Of a stretch of DNA of 64,000 bases, positions 1-11,211 are shown one piece after another (the stretch's first letter is position 1; each line of letters starts with the position of its first letter). The DNA is from Tupaia tana (Eukaryota; Chordata; Mammalia; Scandentia; Tupaiidae), in NCBI GenBank assembly GCA_026018925.1, contig JAKSZU010000025.1, forward strand, positions 20,005,391 to 20,069,390. Reading direction: 5' to 3'. The notes under the pieces were generated by a model that was not told the origin of the DNA, made no database searches, and saw only the letters and a list, made by a program, of their open reading frames with translations. The position numbers and the translations under genes were made by a program.

Positions 1-82
1 AAGCCACCGGGTCCGGGACGCGAACCGCGGTCCACTACGTGGGAGTCCAGCGACATAGCCATTACACTAACTGCTGGTTCCC
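1..82 (-). mobile_element. tRNA-derived SINE, young subfamily, cut by window edge
   Basis: The tRNA-like head of the main SINE is seen in reverse complement. The B box and A box are intact and the element ends at GGGAACC (reverse strand). The 3' body lies outside the window. The CpG-rich head marks it as a young copy. Confidence 0.9.
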
Positions 83-968
83 TGTTTCTTAACTGTTTTT
101 ACTTCCTCCTTTTCTCCCCTTGATTCCCTCCTTCTCTCTCTGCCATTTCCCCCTCCTCCCACACTGTCTCTGGGGCCCACAGTTGCTCTCCATGGCTTTA
201 TATTGTCCAGTATTTCAGGTTCTGCCATGGAGTGCAGACGTTGGGTATATTCTCAGCAAGGAATCAAGAAGTTCTAATAAAAAAGTTGGAGGACCTGAAA
301 AAGATAGTATCCAGCCCTTTTACAAGAGGCAGCTTCAGAGCACAGTGGGTAAGAGGTGTGTCTCTCCTTCTCCCTTCCTTTTTAGGAAATGCATATACTT
401 TCTGGAAAAATAAATAATAAATAAATAATAATAAAACAAAACTAGGCAGTTTCGGCTGACCAAGAGTCTTTACAAATATTACGTAGTGAGGAAAACCATG
501 CAAGGTGTTACGTCTGTGGATTCTGATTGCTCTTAGTCAGCAAACTGTGTTTCAGAAGAAAAGATAGACAAGGAGCCAAGAAAACATGATCAAGCTTGAA
601 GTCACTTGTACCACCTTATTGTACCACCTTATTTTTTTTACAACTTCAACACAACAACTTTCAGAGAGGAAAGACTCCTGCTTCACTCACCTCTTCCAAA
701 CCTCACATTCTTCACTGGATTTTACACATTGAACCAATTAACAACGTACTCTAGAGAATAGAGGATTCCAGCCAACAGTTCTAGTTTACCCAAGTTTACA
801 ATGCAGAACAGTGCCAGTCAAATATTTTTCCTTATCCTTTAATTTCTTTACTCATAAAATGTTTGATTTTTGCTTTAGCAACTCAAATCTCATAGATCTG
901 AGGCTAATATGTGACTACATCTTGAAAATCTTGATGATGATAAAAATGGTTTCTAAAGAAATTATGAC
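83..968. other. No gene; AT-rich unique sequence with small repeats
   Basis: Short frames here lack any recognisable domain. An (AATA)n-like stretch lies at about 405-435 and a short direct repeat (GTACCACCTTATT-like) at about 608-635. Nothing else recognised. Confidence 0.6.
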
Positions 969-1235
969 GGGAACCAGCAGTTAGCGTAATGGCTATGTCG
1001 CTGGACTCCCACGTAGTCGACCGCGGTTCGCGTCTCGGACCCGGTGGCTTACAACTCATGCCGGGCGCGTGTGCGTACATGCCCAAGATCCCGAGAGGAG
1101 AATGGAGGAGAAGGGATTGTGGCGTGACCATCCCCCCTGGGGGGTGATTTCTCGCTTTCTGTCTCTATGTCTCTCTCTGTCTGTCTGGCGAGCGCACGCG
1201 CCCTATAGCGAAAAACCTCTCAAAAAAAAAAAAAA
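969..1235 (+). mobile_element. tRNA-derived SINE, young, full length
   Basis: It starts GGGAACCAGCAGTTAGCG, carries A-box-like TAGCGTAATGG and B-box-like GGTTCGCGTC, the C6-T-G6 palindrome, the CT-rich section, CCTATAGCGAAAAACC and a poly-A tail. A perfect 14-bp target-site duplication (AAAGAAATTATGAC, 955-968 and 1236-1249) flanks it, so it inserted recently by L1-type target-primed reverse transcription. Confidence 0.96.
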
Positions 1236-1249
1236 AAAGAAATTATGAC

Positions 1250-1645
1250 AACATATTTTTAAATGATTTTGCCAAGAAAATCATTTTATATAAATAAGTA
1301 TTATAGATTATTTAGAAATAGAGGACGTTTTAGGCCTCTATAGACTTTGCTTGTCAGGTCTGTATCTTCTTGGTCTAGTCTGCAAATATAGTGAGCAAGT
1401 TTACAAAGAGTACTATGCACATTTGAAATGAAAAAAAAAATGAAGTTCAACAGCCATGTTAATTAAGTCTTCACTGGTGACTTCTAAGGTAAGGTATGTC
1501 ATTTATTTTGTATTGATGATATATACTGATAGCTGGTCAGAACTGCCCTAAGGGTGAAAAAACCTAGGGCTGATTGTTGTCATATAAGTCTACTTGAACT
1601 TCTGGTCAAAAAAACACATAGGAAATGACCATAAGAAATCCAAAT
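1250..1645. other. No feature recognised
   Basis: AT-rich sequence with no coding signal and no repeat that I can name. Confidence 0.5.
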
Positions 1646-1915
1646 GTGGAATGGCCATATGGCTTATTGTTGAAAGGACCTGGATGAAAGGATTCCCACG
1701 TGGCTGATCCCCAGTCTGAATCCCGGCTCTGGTGGCTTGAAAAACATCTGGTGCTTGTGAATGTACTCCTTGAATTCCAAAACACTGGATAAATGAAGGG
1801 GAATGTATGTGGTATGTGATGCCCACTGGGGGAAACTTTCCCACTGGGGGAAACTTTTTCCCTTTCCTCCTCACCCCTTGCTCTAGAAATAAAGAAATAT
1901 AATCACAAAATAAAT
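1646..1915 (+). mobile_element. Old tRNA-derived SINE
   Basis: The head (GGATTCCCACGTGGCTGA, TGAATCCCGG B-box region, GGTGGCTTGAAAA) matches the older consensus. The body is diverged and contains a tandem CCCACTGGGGGAAACTTT duplication at about 1822-1858 in place of the C/G palindrome. The tail is A-rich. Confidence 0.7.
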
Positions 1916-3719
1916 TAAAAAGGAGGACTACAAAAGCTATTCTGTATGTTTTTCAAAAATCTATTATATTTCTGTTAAAAAGGAGGTGGAAAGAACGTTT
2001 AAAATTGTCTTTACTGATCTCATCTTTTGAAAGTGAATAAGGAATTAAATAGGATAAATTATATAGGTCATAAATAAAACATCTGCAGAACTTTCATGCA
2101 CCTGTTGTAGTTAATTTTTGAAACACAGCTGAATACTTACCAAAGCCTGGGTAGTAAATATTTTACTGATTGTGTAAATATTTTTATGATTCAAAATGAT
2201 ATAAATGTTGATTATAGTGTATTCAAATCCATTTGAGGAACATGTTTGCAAAACTTAATCATACCTAAAGCCCAACTGAGAAATTGGAAATTTATTTCAA
2301 ACAAAAATCAAAGGACACTGTAGAAAATATATTCCAATTAAATCTGTGGCTTTATTTCAGAAAACATGCTTTGAACAAATCTGAACTTCACCTTGTTTTG
2401 AAAACCATATAAACTGGACTTAAACTATACTTTCTTACTTGGGAGTACATGGTCTTCTTGGGGTAGTGAAAGATACAGAATCAAAAATTGTTGTGTCAAG
2501 TGTTTGATAACTATTGTTCCAAAAGAAAGCCAGTGAAGGGCTCATTTCTTTGGTTTTATCAGAGATGTAGATATCAGGACAATTACTTTGGTGCTGAACT
2601 TAGAAGATTTTGGAAAGTTACCTTACATAGTATGGCTACAGTGCATGTGTGTTTGTGTGTATGCACGTGAGTGTGGGCATGCTCAGATGCACACTTGTGT
2701 GTCATAGAAAAATACATGTTATCAAGGAAAGTTGGTTCTTTTGGTTGACACTGAAAACTGTGACATATATACCAACTCTCTTTGGGTACTTTAATCATAA
2801 TGATGGAGAAAAACACTGAAAAATAAAACAAAATTCTCTAATTTTTCAAAGATCATATGCTTAAAGTCATTCTTGAGGCAGGTGAATAATAGTTCTTGCC
2901 TTTTAGGACAATGAAGGGATAAAGAAGATTCATGATATGATTTTTGATTAAGACATGAACTTTACCTTCTTAAAGTCCTTAAAACTAAGTTATCCTACTC
3001 AGATCAAAAAAGGTCCTCTGGGCACTGATTATAGGAGATAATTTAATAAGATTTCACATTCTATAATTTAGACCATTTATCTAATGATACCAGACTCATT
3101 AAGAAAAAAAAATACAACTGAATGCTGAAATCTCAACCCTCTGTCATAATTATTCATACCTCTCAGTTGATTAGTGATCCTAAAATGACAACATGAATCT
3201 AAATAACTTTTTATAACTTTTTAAAAGCATCAACATAAATACAATGACATGTCTAATAATTAATGCAACACCTTCCAGGATAGTTAGTGGAACCGAGAAT
3301 GGCCATAGAAGGTGAGTCCATTAGGCTCATTCTCATTGCTATTTTCTAATAAGTCTGAATTGTGTCTACATAATTTTTAACTGTGTGGGGGAAAATTGTC
3401 TGATTACAAGAATAGAGCTATTTCTTTTTAGGCTGGTTATTGCTATCGTGATGACATCTATATGTGTCTTACATAATGTCGCCAGCCAGCAAACACATAT
3501 GCAATACCTAACATGTAGCAGGCACTGTGCTAAAACTCATAAATATAAGAGAGAACAGTAATAAGTAGAATGTTGAGGCAAAAGGCTGAATATTTTATTA
3601 TTACTGATCATTACAGTTCACTTAAGTCTCTTACATTTATTGGATCTTTAGAGCGGAATTCAGAGAAATTTGATTATTTTGTTAGAATACTTTCTGGCAT
3701 CCTATCTATTTTCATGAAC
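1916..3719. other. No gene; AT-rich sequence
   Basis: A TG-rich stretch lies at about 2643-2700. At about 3490-3550 the phrase AGCAGGCACTGTGCTAA resembles MIR or the common GCAGGCACTGTGCTA-type ancient repeat, but the match is too short to delimit. No coding feature seen. Confidence 0.5.
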
Positions 3720-4140
3720 GGCGTATATTTCTCTTTGCCCACCTCTGGGTTTGAACTCATGAACTGCTTTGGTCCACAGGATATCAGCACCCATGATGCA
3801 ACAGAGGCTTGAAATGTGCTTGTGTGCTGGGTTTTCTCTCTGGAACTCTGCCTTTACCTGGAGGATATGCTGAGTAGCTTGATGATTCTTGGGAAAAGAA
3901 AAACAAAAGCATGAACAAAAACAAAAACAGAAACATGAATAATTAGAGAAGACATTTAAATGAAGCCATGACCTAGATTTAAACTTAACCAAGGCCAACC
4001 ATGTCCTGGAGATCTGGACCAACAGGTTGACACCTTGTTGGATCTGTGAACAAATGAGTAAGAATAAATGCTTATCTTCGTATCCTTGTTAGGTTTGGGG
4101 TGATTTGTTAAAGATCAGTAGCTGACCAAAGATGATTACA
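3720..4140 (+). mobile_element. Ancient LTR fragment (MaLR/MLT1-like)
   Basis: The right end (GAGTAAGAATAAATGCTTAT, then GGTTTGGGGTGATTTGTTA and AGTAGCTGACC) matches from memory the 3' end of an ancient mammalian LTR family, including its AATAAA polyadenylation signal. The left boundary is a guess. No internal retroviral sequence adjoins it. Confidence 0.5.
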
Positions 4141-4848
4141 ATGATTCTAGGCCCAGATATGTTTTTATATTTCTTAGATTTAAAAGTATTTATTCATGAG
4201 GATACAAATGCATGTATTCTCTGTTTTAAGGAAATATGCAAATAATACCATGTCTGTAGGTTTTACCATTACTTAAGTTTAGTTTTAGAACCAAGTGACA
4301 GAGACAGAAATCCAGTGAAGACAGCAATGCCATAAATGGAAGGGAATACATACTTTAATTTAGCAAACTTTATCCATGATCATTTCTTTGTTGGTCATCA
4401 CTGTAATGGACAAATTATTCTAATCAGGAAGCTCTGTAAACTTCCCTATGCTGTTGACTGGGTTATAACAACGTGAAAGGTAGTGATGCAATAACAAGTA
4501 GCACCTCCAACAGAGTCTTGCTATGACCCACCCCCATCCTCTCCCAGAAGCAAATCAGGGCATGCTCAAGCCCAGCTTACTCAGAGAGGTCTCTGGACTC
4601 CTAACCTGGATCTTTTCCATGTGGGTCAAGTTCACAGAACATTGCATTTTACTACCATGCCAAAGTCTGATCCCTAGAGTTAAAATTATTAACAATTTAT
4701 TGTTAACTGCTTAAAATAAGGAATTCCTACAGGTTTTCTGTGCTTCTAGTACATATAGCAATGACTTAACTAAATGTGGGTAAAACACACATGTAAAGTA
4801 AATAGAGGGAGTAAATAGAGGTATGTGATTAAAACAATGATGGTATCA
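4141..4848. other. No feature recognised
   Basis: Unique AT-rich sequence. Short frames have no recognisable domain. Confidence 0.5.
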
Positions 4849-5087
4849 GGACCAGCACATGGTGTAATTGCTATCTTGTTGGACTCCCATGTAGTCAACC
4901 ACAGTGCAAGTCCCAGACCCCATGGCTTAAACTCACACCAGTCATGTGTGTGTGCGTGCCCAAGATCCTGAGAGGAAAATGGAGGAGAAGGGATTGTGGT
5001 ATGGCCATCCTCTCTGGGGCAGTGATTTCTAACTTTCTGTTTCTCTGTCTCTCTTTGTCTTTCTGGCGAGTTCATATGCTATATGGC

Positions 5088-5120
<33 letters not shown>

Positions 5121-5127
5121 AAAAAAA
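4849..5127 (+). mobile_element. tRNA-derived SINE, intermediate age
   Basis: The head GGACCAGCACATGGTGTAATTG and the full body are present, with CpGs partly decayed. A run of about 27 A (5089-5115) sits before a residual CTCTCAAAAAAA, so the A-run has grown inside the 3' end. Confidence 0.9.
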
Positions 5128-5870
5128 TTGATGATATTAACATATTGCTAATGAAAAATTTTCAGCCACCTTCTCTTCTGCTCTGAAGAACAGCGATGGC
5201 ACTAGTAGCTTGTACATTGGACTTGGCTAAATTAGTGAAGTCCTCATAATGACAAAGGTATCCATGATTTCTGCATGTTGATATAAGGAACATAATTTCA
5301 CATTTAAGATGATCTGAATGAATATGAATAGTAAATCAGCCTGACTAAGGAAATCTGACTAAGGAAAATAGCTAGATCCTATCTCAATGCAAGTGTGCAG
5401 TGTGAACTTCCTCAGGTCACAAAAGACTCACCCAAACACTATGTTAAGAGACTTGACCAAATTTTAACCTTGCTGCTACTCAGAATAAATAAGCTCTGGC
5501 CTTAAAGGTAACTTCAGCACTGATACTTAGGTTTTGCTATGTAAAATTAAAAAAAATATATATGCAACACTATCAAACCAGGAAATCTATATTGTGTCAA
5601 CCCATATAGTTTAGTCATTTTTAGTATTCTTCCATTACTACCTCCTATAATTTTTCATTACCTGCTTATAATCCCTTTTTTTCACAGCCCTGATTTTTCT
5701 CTTATCTTCCTTCGAAATCCTGGCTGGCCTTTATCTTAGTTGGAGTTGAGGTCAACATACAGTAGATTCTCTTTCCCATACTTCAGTAGTCTGACTCAAA
5801 TCTCTCTTGCTGCCTTTCAATATCTGGCACTGTTATTCTCTGACAGCAGACGTGTATCTGGTAGAGGGAC
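5128..5870. other. No feature recognised
   Basis: Unique sequence, AT-rich then pyrimidine-richer at 5640-5830. No coding signal. Confidence 0.5.
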
Positions 5871-5942
5871 ACACCTAGCAATTCTCTGTGCAGAGCTAAA
5901 CAGCACACACCTAGCAATTCTCTGTGCAGAGCTAAACAGCAC
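5871..5942. repeat. 36-bp tandem duplication, two copies
   Basis: The unit beginning ACACCTAGCAATTCTCTGTG occurs at 5871-5906 and again at 5907-5942 without a visible mismatch, so the duplication is recent. Confidence 0.95.
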
Positions 5943-5989
5943 ACCAACGCTTATATTTTGATTCATGGTGTGCCTTCTTTCTGGGAAAA

Positions 5990-6235
5990 CATTTTCTCTA
6001 AATCCATATGCCTGAGTACTTGCTCACCTTTGAAGGTCAGATAAAATACATCTCCTTGTACCTAACTTACTGTTTTGTTATCCCACTTTAATTATTAACC
6101 TTACCTTTCTCCAGGGTATCTTCAAGCTTGAACTTTCTACCTCTGTCCCTCTTATGGTTGGGAGGATCCATGTCACTGTATGTATACAGTGTTCACAGAA
6201 GATACAGTGTCTATTTTTGGCTAGATCATTTAATT
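5990..6235 (+). mobile_element. Possible L2 LINE 3' fragment
   Basis: Weak resemblance to the L2 3' end: AAGGTCAGATAAAATACATCTCCTTG (read in parts) upstream and a later ACAGAAGATACAGTGTCT-like phrase. Highly diverged. It could be unrelated unique sequence. Confidence 0.3.
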
Positions 6236-7556
6236 GCAGCTCAAAATTTCCATTAATTTTTCTCTTCTGCCATATCAGACAATAGTGTTAAGTGACTCTT
6301 CTGTCTATGGGTCCTTGAGTTGGAAAAAAAAAAGAAAAGAGCCTCCAGGTGACCCTCAGGGAGCACGAACAGCTTTGTAGTTCTATGTAACTCAGATTTT
6401 CAATGTTTTGTTACTAAAATATAACCTGACCTAACATGACTATTTGTGTGTCTCTTAGGTAATTTCACACTTTCTAAAATGAATTTTAATTATTTATATA
6501 CTTCCAAGGTTTCTTCTACTTGATCAGATAGCTTCAGTGATAGAATTTGATTTTCAGAATATTTTACACTGAGTAGACACTTGACAGATAGCCTTTTTCT
6601 ACCTAAGACTACAAAAATAAATAAATGAATGATGATACAAGTGCTCTTTTTTCATCTATTTTGATCTAGAATTGCATTTTTAATGCCTACGTTGTATTGA
6701 ATAACCCTGCATGCTCTCACTGAGGCAACTGTACATTTTGCTTCCTAAGAGAATCTTTGCACTGTAAAGGGGATGGGCAAATCATTATCGATATACCCAT
6801 AAGTTTTTTTGTACAACATTTCCGAGATGTGTTGGCTTGCACAGGATTGGTCTTGATTATACTTGGAATGAAAGCACCAATACAGATTTAGAAAGTGCTG
6901 ACACAGTATCACTGACTTATATATCTAAAACCAGTCCGTTTCCAATTTTACAAGAAGGTCTAGCTGGCAGTGTTAGCATTTTTCAAAAGTTGAAAGCAAT
7001 AGGAAATAACCTCAGGTTTAATAGGCTTGTTTTGCTAACAATGAGGTTTTTTTTCCTATGAAAATTATTGATTCATTTCAACATTCCACCCTAGACAACA
7101 TTGTCAAAATTGTTTACTATTTGAAAATAGAGTCAACACTCAATAACTAACATTGAGGTGGAGAGATGTTGCTATAGATCATTTGAGTACACAGAGGAAA
7201 AACAGAGCATTTCTTGTTTGTGAATGCATACATATATGCATGGGACGTATATATATTTTCATGTGGATACATACATATCCATCCATACACATGTACACAC
7301 ACATATATTTCTTTTAAATCAGTAACTTTCCAACAGCATGACTCACCAAAAGAAGACATGGCTCAAGATAAGAGCTATCACTATTTATCCACACTAGTTT
7401 TAGGAACTTTTATTCCTAGAAATACAAGTGAATTTGAGTAAACTTAACTAAATTGGGGTTTGCTGTCAGTCATCAGAGGGAATGAATGGTTAACAGCCAA
7501 AGCTGGCCCTCATGGAAAGAGAGCTTGACCCTAGAAAGTCATGAGTGAATGAAGTA
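6236..7556. other. No gene; unique AT-rich sequence
   Basis: Only short frames without recognisable domains. Alternating TA/CA-rich patches lie at about 7225-7310. No mobile element recognised. Confidence 0.5.
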
Positions 7557-7557
7557 G

Positions 7558-7590
7558 CGCTCTCTCTCTCTCTCTCTTTCTCTTTAGCAC
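7558..7590. repeat. (CT)n microsatellite
   Basis: GCTCTCTCTC... run of about 14 dinucleotides ending in TTTCTCTTT. Confidence 0.9.
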
Positions 7591-7735
7591 CAAATATACT
7601 TTTGTCTTTCATTGTCAGTCTCTGTGCTTGATCATTTTTTCTGTTCTCTCAGCAAACAACTTCATCTCCATTGTTGGAAATGACATCTGTAAGTCTTGTT
7701 GGTAGAGCTGCTAGTTAATGCAAAACTTCTGGTCT

Positions 7736-8040
7736 CCTTTTTTTTTTTTGGTCAGTTTTTCTTCCCCTGTTTTTGTTTATTTATTTTTTGCTGCAGGGTG
7801 TGCCAGTTTGTCAGGCAGAGAAAGAGAGACAGAAACAGAGAAAGAGGAGAAAGTACCCTCGATGGAGAATGGTTGTGCTGTAATTCCTTCTCTCATGGCT
7901 CTCCCTCCTTGCAGGATTTTGGGTGCACACTCATATGCGCCCAGAGTGTTTCTCAAGTCACTGGGTTTGGGACTTGAACTACATGGTTGGCCACATGTTA
8001 ACTATGTGATCCTTAACCACCAGGACATGGAGCTGACCAA
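7736..8040 (-). mobile_element. Old tRNA-derived SINE with long T/A tail
   Basis: Reverse-complement order is visible: T-rich tail, CAGGCAGAGAAAGAGAGACAG, a diverged body, CACTGGGTTTGGGACTTGAAC (B-box region) and a decayed tRNA head. The C6-G6 palindrome is lost. The frames across this stretch are by-products of it. Confidence 0.75.
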
Positions 8041-8207
8041 GAGTCTACTTTTAGTGTGTTTTTATTAGCCACCCTTTTATTTTTGCAATACATAGTTATC
8101 CCAGTCTTTGGATTCCCACTAAAGAACCAAAACATTCTAAGCAGAGATGAGAGATATGAGGGAGTTAAGATTCTAATATAGTAAGCTTATTATTTTGTTT
8201 GCTTGTT

Positions 8208-8392
8208 TTTGTTTTTCTATAGAGCACATTTTTAAATTAAATTAAATTTATTATTATTATTCATACATTAAATCTCTATACATCATTTAGGTTGTGAAGA
8301 GACTTTACCTAGCATGATATACACCTCAGTCTAGCCTAGTTGAGACTATTATATACACCCTTGTCAACAGATAATAGACTTTATCTGTTTTG
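8208..8392 (-). repeat. Unnamed interspersed repeat shared with 16470-16600
   Basis: The segment GACTTTACCTAGCATGATATACACCTCAG... aligns by eye, roughly three quarters identical over about 110 bp, with 16499-16595. Because the 16-kb copy lies in a poly-T-led insertion, this is probably the 3' part of an old LINE on the reverse strand. A SINE abuts on the right. Confidence 0.6.
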
Positions 8393-8621
8393 TGGGTTTT
8401 CCAGAGAAAGGTGGGAGGGAGAGAAAAAGAGAAAGTGACAAATCACCCCCCTCAGGGGAAATGGCCACACTACCATCCCTTCTCCTCCATTCTCCTCTTG
8501 GGATTTTGGGCACACACACATCTCTGACATTCTTTTAAAGCTGCCAAGTCCAAGACTTGAACCACGTATTCAGTCATGTGGGATCCTGCCAACTTAACCC
8601 ACTATGCCATCAGCTGGCTTG
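8393..8621 (-). mobile_element. Old tRNA-derived SINE
   Basis: Reverse complement of the older consensus: GAGAAAGTGACAAATCACCCCCCTCAGGGG (read in parts), CCCTTCTCCTCCATTCTCCTC, GACTTGAACCACG and ATGCCATCAGCTGGC at the head end. CpGs are largely lost. Confidence 0.85.
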
Positions 8622-9899
8622 GAAACTCACTTTCCTAAGTGCTATGTATGAACCAGCGTGAACAATTAAAGGATATTGACTTGAATCATTTCATGTCTGT
8701 GTGTATGTGAATGTACATGAATGTTTTATTTTGATTGATAGCTAACAGGGAGGATTCACAGCTGATTTTTAAAGAGGAAAGCATTTCCTAAAAGCTAGTC
8801 GTTAAATTCAAAATAAGTGTTCACTAATGCTAAGAGTATCATCCAAGAAAATAATATGATATGGAGGTTTATTTAGTATGAGTAAGGTATCATATGAATT
8901 GTTCTACCTATATATTTATAAATAAAATTAACATACTTTAATTTACTCAAAAACTGAATTAATTTACTTTGACAATGGGTGATACTAATATTTGGTAACA
9001 TCATAAGTATCATTTTAGAATATTCCTGCTACATGTGGGTTTTATGTGCTTAATTATAAATATTCAACAAATTTATACCATAATGATGATACTTTAAGCA
9101 CAAATAAATCAATATCAATGTTCTTTCTCCAAAAGAATTATTAAAACATGGTTATAAAGCACTCCTGCAATGGTTTTTAAGCTGAAATTGGGATTAAGTC
9201 CATCGATAAATTCAGAACTCATTTTATTGGCAAACATATATTATTTCTTTAAGGGGGCATTAATTTCTCCAAGATGTGGAGCTTTGTAGCATGCATAAAT
9301 CCTCAAAGAACAGAACATCATGAAAATTAATGATCCATTAAAATTTCTTTAGAAATAAAATCAGTCTCATAGGTAACCCTCAAATTGAGAAACAAATACT
9401 CATTAGATATCACATATAGGTCATCATTTTGGAAGGTCCAAAATTTCTGAGTAACTAATCCAGCTAGGATAACATGGTGATCATGGTGATATCTCTCATG
9501 TCACAAAAGACACTAACAACATCCAAGTGACTTGTCCCGTTTCGTCAGAGCCCATGTTAGCAGCTCTCTGACAGAAGCACAGAAGGTCTGGGACAAAGCA
9601 ACTAATTTTGAGAACTCAAAGAAGGAAGGTTTGTACTATACAATACAGCTCGAGGTGATATCCTGAACTGTATAATTAGTCAATGAGTGTTTATTTTGAT
9701 AGAATAATGGCTGTATCAATTTGCTAGAAAACGTGAAAGCAGTACTCAGTGAGAAAGCTGTTGAATTCTGTGGCAACTTGTGCTCTGTTCTCCTCGGTAG
9801 TGATATCTGAATTAAAACCTCATGGGAAAGTGAGTTACTTCCTTTTTTAAGTCTAAGCTTCCTTTGAATTGCAAATTATTACTTTTCTCAACATAACTA
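8622..9899. other. No gene; AT-rich unique sequence
   Basis: Nothing recognisable on either strand apart from simple AT-rich stretches. Confidence 0.5.
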
Positions 9900-10140
9900 T
9901 GATGGTCGCTTTCGATTTCTGCTGTGAAACAGCAGTTTCCAATGCCAAATTGACGTTTAAGAGCATTGTGGGAATCTACCACAGGTCTTGCAGAAAATAG
10001 TATAGATTTGTTTGATGGGGATTTCTAAAGGAATTACAAAGATCCCCTTAGACCGTTCAAAATTCCTGGCAAATCTCCGTGATATCGATGAGTATTGACC
10101 CATTATTCTCTTGAATGGCAGAAATGCTATTCCAGTCATC
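9900..10140. other. Unique block with retained CpGs; possible conserved non-coding element
   Basis: This non-repeat block keeps several CpGs (TTCGAT, TGACGT, GACCGT, CTCCGTGATATCGATG) in a CpG-poor setting and has no repeat character. That is compatible with constraint but proves nothing. No promoter or coding signal is visible. Confidence 0.25.
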
Positions 10141-10771
10141 TTTTTTTTTTTCTCTTTCTTTCTATCTTATAAACTGGAACCTTATAAGCATATTTACTAG
10201 ACTCAGAATAACTTGCCCATCCATTGAAAAAGTGCCTACACAGCTACTGTAGCTATCTAATACTTTCATTAGCTGCGATAGTCCAGTAGACAAAATCTTT
10301 CTTAAGAAATTTCAATTATTTCATGTGTGCAGATTTTCCTCTAGAATTTCCCACTGAAATGATCTATCCTGTAACTGAACCAGTTAGTAGTGGATATGTA
10401 ATATGCCATCACAGGCCTTAATAACTTAAAAAACCGAACTATCTATTGGTTGGCAATTTGGTGGTAGTGGTAATGGGGAGCAGGCAGCTAAGCATGTATT
10501 TTAATGTGTGCTGGACTGCTCAAGCTTGGCCTGCAGGGCTTCCTTATTTCCTCTTCAACAGCATTCTCAGGATAGCCTGTAGCAGGTCTCCCGTTTGTTC
10601 CCACGGCAGCACCTTAGGGTTCCAAGTTCCTGGGCAGAAGCATGGATCATATGGAGTCTTAGGACACGGCCTGAAATTACTCCCTACAAATTCCGTTGGC
10701 CAAGGCAAGTTGCAAGGCCATCTAGATGCAAATGAAAAGATACTGACCTGACTGGGGGTGGTTAGCATATG
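10141..10771. other. No gene recognised
   Basis: Unique sequence, somewhat GC-richer at 10470-10740. The open frame at 10446-10751 has no recognisable domain. Confidence 0.45.
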
Positions 10772-11211
10772 GCTTCTTTTCTTTTCTCTTCTCTTCTCTT
10801 CTCTTCTCTTCTCTTCTCTTCTCTTCTCTTCTCTTCTCTCTCTTCTCTTCTTTCTCTTCTCTACTCTTCTCTTCTCTTCTCTTCTCTTCTCTTCTCTTCT
10901 CTTCTTCTCTTTTCTTTTCTTTTCTCTTTTTCTTTTCCTTTTCTTTTTTCTTTCTTTCTTTTTTTTTGAGAGATTTTTGCTATAGGGCACCTGTGTTTGC
11001 TGGACAGACAGACAAAGAGACAGAAAATGAGAAATCACCCCCTAGGAGGGTTGGTCACACTGCAATTCCCTCTCTGTCATTCTTATCTCACAATATTGGG
11101 CATGCATGCACATGTGTCCCGTGAGTTTCAGAGCCACGAAGTCTGGGACTCAAATCGTGGTAGATGATGTGGGAGTCTAGTGATGTAACCATTATGCCAT
11201 CTGCTGGTCCC
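10772..11211 (-). mobile_element. tRNA-derived SINE with (TTCTC)n tail expansion
   Basis: The SINE body (10968-11211) is in reverse orientation: GAGAGATTTTTGCTATAGGG, AATCACCCCCTAGGAGGG, and a head ending CTGCTGGTCCC. Where the poly-A tail should be there are about 190 bp of (TTCTC)n/(CTTTT)n (10772-10966). A weak duplication AGCATATGGCTTC / AGCATCTGTTTTC flanks the whole. The long low-complexity frames here are artefacts of this tract. Confidence 0.88.

Noticed and set aside
10544-11038. 164-codon frame rich in K, R and E
   Set aside because: Most of it is the TTCTC tract read in reverse, joined to SINE sequence.
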